Origin: Acidobacteriota bacterium
GTDB taxonomy: Bacteria > Actinomycetota > Acidimicrobiia > Spongiisociales > ZC4RG35
Length of the DNA stretch: 60,016 nucleotides
NCBI GenBank assembly: GCA_022573225.1
Contig: JACZUI010000009.1
Span: forward strand, 1-60,016
Direction: 5' to 3'
Of this stretch, positions 55,084 through 60,016 are shown piece by piece. Under the pieces are notes generated by a model. It saw nothing but the letters and a program-made list of their open reading frames with translations. It had not been told where the DNA came from and did no database searches. A program made the translations under genes and the position numbers. The stretch's first letter is position 1, and each line of letters starts with the position of its first letter.

Positions 55084-55374
55084 CGGGAGCGGAACCAAGA
55101 GCATGCGATCGACCCACAGACCGTTCGCAAGCGGGTCTCGGACATTCTCGAGTTGATGCAGACCGAGGCGCCGAGTACCGATAGAAGACGACGTGAGAGG
55201 GAGAGGCGCGCTTCTCTGGACTTGGAAGGCGAGGATCTAACTTGTCTGGTACTCAGTCTTGAAGAGGAGATGCATGAAGCCGCCGAAGATCTCAGATTCG
55301 AGTACACCGCACGATTGCGGGACGAAGTCAATGAACTCAAACGAGAACTCCGCGAGGTGGCAGAAGCCGGGTAA
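55084..55374 (+). pseudogene. uvrB 3' fragment (UvrB C-terminal UVR domain)
   Basis: Directly after a stop codon at 55081, the frame reads REREN-like NQEHAIDPQTVRKRVSDILE, the end of UvrB helicase domain 3, then a basic linker and SLEEEMHEAAEDLRFEYTAR followed by LRDEVNELKRELREVAEAG, the UvrC-interacting UVR motif at the very C-terminus. Only about 97 of some 670 UvrB residues are present and no start is visible. It cannot work as UvrB. A complete uvrB is presumably elsewhere in the genome. Confidence 0.85.
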
Positions 55375-55461
55375 CCCCCGGTCGAGTTCGGTGCCTATTT
55401 ACCAGACTCGCACTAAGCCAAAAACTCCTATTAACTGCTGGTGTCTGAAGGGTTTGAAGAT

Positions 55462-57054
55462 ATGACGGCAGGGAACTCGAACAAAGGAGGCAGACGTCGG
55501 CCTTACCCCAGGCCAATCGACTATTTCATACTTTCCATGGCCGCCATGAGCTCGCCTCTGGCGACCTGGGCAAACAATTCCGTCGGAATCGGGCATCCGG
55601 AAAGACTGATCCTCCTCGGGGCGATTCCCTGGTTGATCGGGGTAGGTTTCGTCCACTTGTCCATGGCCCTTGGGGCTCGACGTGTGACGGTGGTCGGGAC
55701 GGTGTTCGTTGCCACCCTCGTTTTCATGAGAGGGGCCCCACTGCTTAGCGCTCTCGGGATCTTGGCTGGGTATGCGGTCGCGATCGTTTCGGTCTCGATC
55801 GTCGGTTATCTCATCTCGCGAAGGAAAACTCAAGGTCTGGTGCAATCTGTGCTCGTGGCTGTCAGCATCGCTCTCTTCGGAGGGGTGTTGGGGTCCCTTT
55901 ATGAAACGCGCACGTCGATGGGGGTAGATGTCGCTCTCTCGAACAGCGGGGACCCAGACGTTGAGCTGCATGAAACGCCGGATATTTTCGTCGTACTCAC
56001 GGATGGCTACGCGGGAGTGATCACATTGGCCGAGGACTTTGGAATCGCGAATTCACCGTTGTCGGTTGCCCTTCGCGACCGCGGATTCCAGGTTCCAAAA
56101 TCAGCGTGGTCGGCGTACGCTTCCACAGAGTTCTCATTCTCCTCTCTGTTGGATATGTCTTACCCGGTCGGTCCTGGAACCGGGGTCGAGCCGCTAACAA
56201 AGAGCAGGATGTACGAGATCATTGGCGGAAAGAATCGTCTGGTAGCCGAGTTGCACGAAGCCGGGTATCGAGTCACGATGATTGAGTCTGGTTCTAGTGG
56301 AACTCAATGCGGGGGCTACATCCACCGGTGCATTCCTTCGCCGTTTCTCGACGAGGCCGTGTTCTGGACCGTGGCCAGGACACTTGCTCGCCCTTTGGTT
56401 CTCGATTCGCGTGGCTACGCGTTCACCGTCGGGACTCAGAGCACGATGGCTTGGCTCCGAGATAATGCTCACGACATTTCGACCAACGGCACGCCCGATC
56501 TCATACTGGCTCAACTCATGGCGCCCCACCCGCCATTGTTCCTCAACGCGGATTGCGATCACCATTATGACAACGAGTTGAGTGGGCTCTTCCTTGTGAG
56601 AGGCGGTGATGACGTCGACCGACGCCGAGAGGCCTACATCGAGCAGGCACGCTGTGTTGATGGGTTCCTCATCGAGTTGGCTGATTTGGTGGATGACGGT
56701 GCGGTGATGGTTTACGTCGCCGACCACGGAACCGATTCCCGGCTCCAACTAGTGACGCACCCGGCGGATTGGGATACTGAGGGTGTTCGGGAGCGGTTGA
56801 ACATCCTCATGGCCGTTCGAGCCGGGGAAGGGTGCTCGATCGGCGACCCGGTCCTCCTTCCCAACCTGATGAGAAGAGTGCTGTCGTGCCTTTCGCAGGA
56901 CCCGGTCCCTGATCTCGAGCCACGGATGTTCAAGAGCGCCGCGATTTCTTTTGACGGTGAGAAATCGCCTGTGATCGAAGTTGGAGATGACCTGGTGACG
57001 AGCCTGATGATGGCCGGAGTAGACGACCCTACACCAGAGAATGAGAGCGGATAG
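55462..57054 (+). CDS. membrane-anchored alkaline-phosphatase-superfamily (sulfatase-like) enzyme 1
   Basis: ATG 55462 gives 530 residues. The first 150 or so form about four membrane helices (ILLGAIPWLIGVGFVHLSMA and LLSALGILAGYAVAIVSVSI). The large extracytoplasmic domain has the metal-binding pattern of the superfamily: IFVVLTDGYAGVITLAEDFG, a serine/threonine-rich candidate nucleophile region (YASTEFSFSSLLDM), LAQLMAPHPPLFLNADCDHH and VMVYVADHGTDSRLQL. Such enzymes transfer or cut phospho- or sulfo-groups on cell-surface glycans. It is the last intact gene of the island. Confidence 0.75.
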   Translation: MTAGNSNKGGRRRPYPRPIDYFILSMAAMSSPLATWANNSVGIGHPERLILLGAIPWLIGVGFVHLSMALGARRVTVVGTVFVATLVFMRGAPLLSALGILAGYAVAIVSVSIVGYLISRRKTQGLVQSVLVAVSIALFGGVLGSLYETRTSMGVDVALSNSGDPDVELHETPDIFVVLTDGYAGVITLAEDFGIANSPLSVALRDRGFQVPKSAWSAYASTEFSFSSLLDMSYPVGPGTGVEPLTKSRMYEIIGGKNRLVAELHEAGYRVTMIESGSSGTQCGGYIHRCIPSPFLDEAVFWTVARTLARPLVLDSRGYAFTVGTQSTMAWLRDNAHDISTNGTPDLILAQLMAPHPPLFLNADCDHHYDNELSGLFLVRGGDDVDRRREAYIEQARCVDGFLIELADLVDDGAVMVYVADHGTDSRLQLVTHPADWDTEGVRERLNILMAVRAGEGCSIGDPVLLPNLMRRVLSCLSQDPVPDLEPRMFKSAAISFDGEKSPVIEVGDDLVTSLMMAGVDDPTPENESG

Positions 57055-57309
57055 CGGTGTTCCATTCAGTGAGCTCATGGAGCGCGCGATGAGGAACGTG
57101 GACGCTCGGCTAAGCGGTCTACGGCAACGAAGAAGGCAAAGTGGTCGTTTCCTTCTCCTGCGGATCGACGTTGAAACCCGACAAGTCACCCACACAATCC
57201 AAGTATGAAATCGGCCATACACCCCTTCTCTTTCGATGGGGCGATCTGGGTGCCGAACCTCGAAGATGGCACACTTACACGCATCAAAACCCGATACCAC
57301 CCAAGGTCG

Positions 57310-57672
57310 GTGGACGGTTAGTGCTAGGCGTCCGACACTTGACGCGCTGAACGGGAACTCTTCGACTCGAATCCGCCGGCTACGAAGATTTTGGGCGAGA
57401 TGCTGCGCCTGCCAAGGGTCAAAGACCACGCGCGCCCGGTTGTACCTGCGGTGAGCTTCGAACAGCCACGCTTCCACGTCCTCGAGTTTGACCGGATTCG
57501 ATCGGGTGCCCGCCCATGTCTGCTGCCGGTCCAAGACAAACCTTGTCGAATTGCCTGCCTGTTCTAGATGAGCGACCGTGGCAACTGTCCTGTCGTGTTT
57601 CAATCCGACGTCCAAACCGATGACGTACTTCTTGTGCTGCTTCGGTAGCTGCGGAGAATCTACGGGCGGGGT
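57310..57672 (-). pseudogene. phage terminase large-subunit fragment (nuclease domain)
   Basis: On the minus strand the frame reads KKYVIGLDVGLKHDRTVATV, then QTWAGTRSNPVKLEDVEAWL, ARVVFDPWQAQHLAQNLRSR and VEEFPFSASSVGRLALTVH. This is the pattern of the RNase-H-like nuclease domain of large terminases (Asp in GLDVG, second Asp in VFDPWQ). After VGRLALTVH the match stops near 57310 and the rest of the frame down to 56749 is opposite the previous gene and meaningless. The upstream ATPase domain is absent. A defective prophage trace. Confidence 0.75.
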
Positions 57673-57980
57673 CAGCGTGGCAAGACCACAATCTTGTCTT
57701 CTGCCGACAGAACGGAACTCCAGAAAAGCCCGAGCGGATCACAAGCGTCTTTCGTGAACGAGCGCACGCTGCGGGATTGCCGAAGATCAGATTCCATGAC
57801 CTACGACACAGCTGGGCGACCAACGCACTCAAAGTGGGAATCCATCCCAAAGTTGTTTCGGAACGTTTGGGGCACATCTCCGTTTCGCTGACCCTCGATG
57901 TCTACAGCCACCTTGCGCCGACGATGACCAAGGAAGCAGCGGAGAAGGTCGCAGCTCTTTATCAGGTAGAGGTTCGGTAG
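57660..57980 (+). pseudogene. tyrosine integrase C-terminal fragment beside the right att repeat
   Basis: In one frame the sequence reads AWQDHNLVFCRQNGTPEKPE, RITSVFRERAHAAGLPKIRF, then HDLRHSWATNALKVGIHPKV, VSERLGHISVSLTLDVYSHL. These are the catalytic His-x-x-Arg, His and the Tyr of phage-type integrases. The first catalytic Arg, Lys and the DNA-binding domains are missing. It ends 72 bases from the right tRNA-like repeat, the normal place for an island integrase. It abuts the terminase fragment head to head at about 57665. Confidence 0.85.
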
Positions 57981-58022
57981 AAGCCCACACCAATCCGAAC
58001 AATCGTTCGAGAGACATCAAAC

Positions 58023-58053
58023 GAGAAAACCCTCCCTGACCAGGGGGTTTTCG
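58023..58053 (+). terminator. hairpin after the integrase fragment
   Basis: GAAAACCC pairs with GGGTTTTC around a Cys-loop-like TCCCTGACCAGG centre that can extend the stem. It follows the integrase stop by about 40 bases and touches the right tRNA-like repeat. It suits an intrinsic terminator for the integrase transcript, or for a tRNA on the opposite strand. Confidence 0.6.
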
Positions 58054-58114
58054 TGTCGGAGAAAGGACTCGAACCTTCACGAGCAAGTTAGCTCACTAGG
58101 CCCTCAACCTAGAA
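58053..58114 (-). repeat. att-like direct repeat, right copy: 3' part of tRNA-Leu(GAG)
   Basis: Same elements as the left copy: anticodon stem CTAGG/CCTAG around TTGAGGG, variable arm GAGC-TAACTT-GCTC and T arm with TTCGAGT, ending CTCCGAC plus A. The anticodon stem pairs perfectly here, whereas the left copy has one G-U pair, so this copy is nearer to a working tRNA sequence. No acceptor 5' strand or D arm follows, so it is not a full gene. Confidence 0.8.
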
Positions 58115-58296
58115 CTGCCCGTGACGGCTGGTGCCAGCCCGTAGCTAATAGTCAGGGAACACCTAGCGAAATCAGGGAGCCAGCACTGGGTTCCTGTCGT
58201 CCCATGTCGGCCGGTTACAGATAGTTGGGTTGCGCGATGGTTGCAAAGATGAACCGTCACCGGGCTTTGCTAGGCGGTTAACTCGGAACTGATTGG

Positions 58297-58322
58297 CCGC
58301 CCATAAGTGCCGTTATGTGCGG
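58297..58322. repeat. palindrome upstream of the second phosphatase-fold gene
   Basis: CCGC-c-CATAA-gtgccg-TTATG-t-GCGG forms a nearly perfect hairpin of nine pairs with one mismatch. A related palindrome (GCATAAccggcaTTATGtGC) occurs after the gene at 59795-59817, and part of it again near 59842 (GCCGTTATGCGGC). Confidence 0.6.
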
Positions 58323-58508
58323 CTCATGGTTTCGGCTTGATAGAAGTACAACTGGTATCGCCACCCGTCAACGCGAGCAGATGGTTCCCGTGTACAGCTT
58401 GTACGGAACGGTTCTGCGGCGGACTGGTTGATCGTTTCTAGCCGCTCACAATTGCGTTGTTGGTCGGCCTTCTAGAATTGTTCTATAAGACGAATTGCCA
58501 CTTTTGTT

Positions 58509-59756
58509 GTGTCGTTCGGCCTCGCAGGCGGGATAGTCCTGGCCCGTTTTTCTGCGGAAGCCCGCCCGGTGGCGTATCTGCTACGACCATTCGTTGCTGT
58601 TGTTGCCATCGCCGCTGTGATTGGAGCGGTATCACTGATCGCCCGCCGTTTCGATGTGCTGTTGGCGGCTGGGCTCACGGTGGCGGTTTTGATCCCTCTG
58701 TCGTTGTGGACTTTGCTGGTGCCCCTGGTTGCTTTGGCGGTTGGTCTCGCAGTCAAAATCTGGGACTGGATAACTCACCTCCCGCGTCTAGTAGTGGCAG
58801 TGTCACTATTCTTTTTTGTCGGCGGGCTGGTCCCAGTCGTCCCAAGGCTGTTCTCCATGCCCCCGGCGGGGGCTGCCGAACCACAGTCGGGCGTTCCCAT
58901 CTATCTGATACTTCTCGATGGGTATCCGAGGGCCGACAATCTCGACGACCTCGGCATCGACCAATCCACCTTCATTTCAGACCTGATCAAGCGTGGCTTC
59001 GATGTCTACCCCGATGCGTATTCGGACTATGGATGGACTTATTTGACCTTGACCAACATGCTCACGGACGGATATGACGGCCCTGACGGATACCGCGATG
59101 CCGATCTGAGGGCTTCTCTGCGGCAGCAGTGGCGGCTTCCAGACGGGTTTGTAACTGTGGCTCCTCCATCGGGACAGTCGACAATCCCAGGAGTCAGGGT
59201 GCTGAATCCTGGAGGACCCACTGTCTTCGAGGAAGGTTTGCTAAGAAACTCCTTGTTTGCCTACCTGCCAGGGGCGAGTACCTTCGTTGCAGACGGCTTG
59301 CGATTGCAGTTAGACCGCAGCATCGAGACCATCTCCACAACTGACGAACCCCGTGTCTTCGCCCACCTTCTTGCACCTCATACACCCTTCCTTTATGACG
59401 CGAGCGGAAACCCTCAACCGTTGCCTCCCTGTTGGCCGAACTGCAATCCGTTTGATCTTGACCTTGACGCGCTCGGGATGTCTTTGGACGATTGGGCCGC
59501 CGGTATGGAAGGGAATATCAGCTTTCTAAACGACCGGGTTATCGAGATGATTGACGCCACTATGGACGGGCATCCAGACGCGGCAATTGTGTTGTTCTCG
59601 GATCACGGGGGCCGCTACGACAAGCCCGAAACGGCGGAGTGGTACGAAACTCTCCTGGCCGCCCGTACGCCACACCACCCCATGATGTTTTCTGGCGACC
59701 CGCGTCCTGGGTCAATCATTCAGACGTTCGGCAACCTCGGATACTGGTCGGAGTAA
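58509..59756 (+). CDS. membrane-anchored alkaline-phosphatase-superfamily (sulfatase-like) enzyme 2
   Basis: GTG 58509 gives 415 residues. About four membrane helices lie in the first 115 (LLRPFVAVVAIAAVIGAVSL and LVVAVSLFFFVGGLVPVVPR). The outside domain has VPIYLILLDGYPRADNLDDL, the candidate nucleophile region DYGWTYLTLTNMLTD, FAHLLAPHTPFLYDASGNPQ and AAIVLFSDHGGRYDKPET. This matches enzyme 1 in order and spacing, so the two are paralogues of one family, perhaps phospho- or sulfo-transferases of surface glycans. It ends without a C-terminal helix. Confidence 0.75.
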   Translation: MSFGLAGGIVLARFSAEARPVAYLLRPFVAVVAIAAVIGAVSLIARRFDVLLAAGLTVAVLIPLSLWTLLVPLVALAVGLAVKIWDWITHLPRLVVAVSLFFFVGGLVPVVPRLFSMPPAGAAEPQSGVPIYLILLDGYPRADNLDDLGIDQSTFISDLIKRGFDVYPDAYSDYGWTYLTLTNMLTDGYDGPDGYRDADLRASLRQQWRLPDGFVTVAPPSGQSTIPGVRVLNPGGPTVFEEGLLRNSLFAYLPGASTFVADGLRLQLDRSIETISTTDEPRVFAHLLAPHTPFLYDASGNPQPLPPCWPNCNPFDLDLDALGMSLDDWAAGMEGNISFLNDRVIEMIDATMDGHPDAAIVLFSDHGGRYDKPETAEWYETLLAARTPHHPMMFSGDPRPGSIIQTFGNLGYWSE

Positions 59757-59794
59757 TCCAGCTATCGCTCTTCAAGATGCCACGCAATACCTGA

Positions 59795-59817
59795 GCGCAT
59801 AACCGGCATTATGTGCG
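59795..59817. repeat. palindrome downstream of the second phosphatase-fold gene
   Basis: GCGCATAA-ccggca-TTATGtGC forms a small hairpin 38 bases after the stop at 59756. It shares CATAA...TTATGTGCGG with the palindrome at 58297-58322. It could be a terminator or a small dispersed repeat. Confidence 0.5.
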
Positions 59818-59889
59818 GTTCCTGACGCCGTGATCAGCCGTTGCCGTTATGCGGCCAGAGTCGGTGTAGAAACGGCTTGTCTTGTGGCC

Positions 59890-60016
59890 TCACGCCACGA
59901 GAAAAGCCGCCCGGTGTGACACCTCAGGGAACTTCCGCTGTGTAGGAACCACCAGAGCGGCGAGCCCGGCTAGCGCCAAGAAAAGCACCAACCAACGCCA
60001 GAACGGCTCCGAGTAA
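59890..60016 (-). CDS. 3' end of a membrane protein gene running off the right edge
   Basis: On the minus strand the frame is open from the right edge and ends at TGA 59890-59892. The 41 visible residues are a polar start (YSEPFWRW), one hydrophobic helix (LVLFLALAGLAALVVP) and a basic tail ending FLVA. This looks like the last helix of a polytopic membrane protein. Too little is present to name it. It converges on the second phosphatase-fold gene. Confidence 0.5.
   Translation of the reverse strand, partial: YSEPFWRWLVLFLALAGLAALVVPTQRKFPEVSHRAAFLVA

Larger units (their letters stand above)
49645..58114. mobile_element. genomic island integrated at tRNA-Leu(GAG)
   Basis: The island is bounded by two 62-base tRNA-Leu 3' repeats. 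It carries a tyrosine-integrase fragment 72 bases from the right repeat, a terminase fragment, remnants of three IS families and several cell-surface-type genes. Integrases of this type insert into tRNA 3' ends and leave such repeats. Neither repeat belongs to a complete tRNA, so the intact gene must lie outside the window, which would suit several islands stacked in a row. Confidence 0.75.
57981..58508. other. intergenic region with terminator, right att repeat and palindrome
   Basis: No gene is visible. It contains the hairpin at 58022-58052, the tRNA-like repeat 58053-58114 and a palindrome at 58297-58322. Between these the sequence shows no coding character. Bases 58115-58290 hold no recognisable 5' half of a tRNA. 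Confidence 0.6.

Noticed and set aside
56749-57309. Continuation of the terminase-like minus frame
   Set aside because: After 57310 the match to terminases ends and the frame lies opposite the phosphatase-fold gene.
57205-57321. 38-codon plus frame with HPFSFDGAIWVPNLEDGTLT, like one blade of an NHL/YVTN propeller
   Set aside because: Too short, no start signal, and squeezed between fragments; may be a scrap of a propeller gene but cannot be supported.
58053-58140. Intact tRNA-Leu gene
   Set aside because: Anticodon, variable and T arms are present, but no D arm or 5' acceptor strand (GTCGGAG) can be found at either copy.

Overview
This window looks like a chromosomal segment of a GC-rich actinobacterium, most probably an uncultured member of the Acidimicrobiia or a neighbouring deep-branching class. 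The evidence is a complete Pup-proteasome locus (arc, dop, pup, prcB, prcA, pafA, pafB, pafC), a DUF4193 protein, WYL-type PafBC regulators, frequent GTG and TTG starts, and gene order matching two well-known actinobacterial blocks: tlyA-nadK-recN-pyrG-xerD-scpA-scpB-rluB-cmk-der and helY-tatC-tatA-pafCBA. The taxonomic placement is inferred from content and order, not from a search.

Layout. (1) 1-1662: the 5' part of a lipoprotein gene running off the left edge, a decayed IS110-family element with a structured leader that may be a bridge-RNA remnant, a LapA-like membrane protein and a 44-residue membrane protein. (2) 1528-34657: one almost unbroken run of about 33 kb, all on the minus strand, with many 1-20 nt overlaps (ATGA, GTGA, TGATG). 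In transcription order it holds a 30-residue membrane protein and trmI; the Pup-proteasome genes and their regulators; a zinc-ribbon protein, Tat translocase, HelY-type helicase and lipid kinase; DUF4193, polyprenol-phosphate mannose synthase, acetyltransferase, Nudix, M20 peptidase and HAD phosphatase; then tlyA, nadK, recN, pyrG, ald, xerD, a DksA-like protein, an HD protein, scpA, scpB, rluB, aroA, cmk, ispH and der. (3) 34701-39113: small membrane proteins, an AbiEi/DUF559-type gene bracketed by two direct copies of a palindrome, an MFS exporter and an exported propeller-like protein. (4) 39134-45031: an oligopeptide ABC transporter operon (oppA-B-C-D-F) with a strong hairpin after oppA. 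(5) 45184-49355: a MOSC protein, an exported phosphoesterase, an SDR, and an HTTM-DUF393 fusion with a one-TM partner.

(6) 49645-58114 is an accessory island. It lies between two 62-bp direct repeats (59 of 62 identical) that correspond to the 3' part of a tRNA-Leu(GAG) gene, and a tyrosine-integrase fragment sits beside the right copy. Inside are a GT-C-like membrane protein, a nested cluster of broken IS30, IS256 and IS3 transposases, a GT87-like mannosyltransferase whose 3' end is overwritten by the IS3 remnant, a 3' fragment of uvrB, an alkaline-phosphatase-superfamily membrane enzyme and a phage terminase fragment. (7) Beyond the right repeat are a second enzyme of that superfamily between two small palindromes and the 3' end of another membrane-protein gene on the minus strand.

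How the parts work together: the central block couples protein turnover (pupylation, proteasome), export (Tat), isoprenoid and cell-wall precursor supply (IspH, polyprenol-P-mannose), nucleotide supply (PyrG, Cmk), ribosome biogenesis (Der, RluB, TlyA, TrmI) and chromosome maintenance (ScpAB, XerD, RecN). The island glycosyltransferases and phosphatase-fold enzymes look like surface-polysaccharide modifiers that could draw on the polyprenol-phosphate sugar made by the core mannose synthase; that link is inference.
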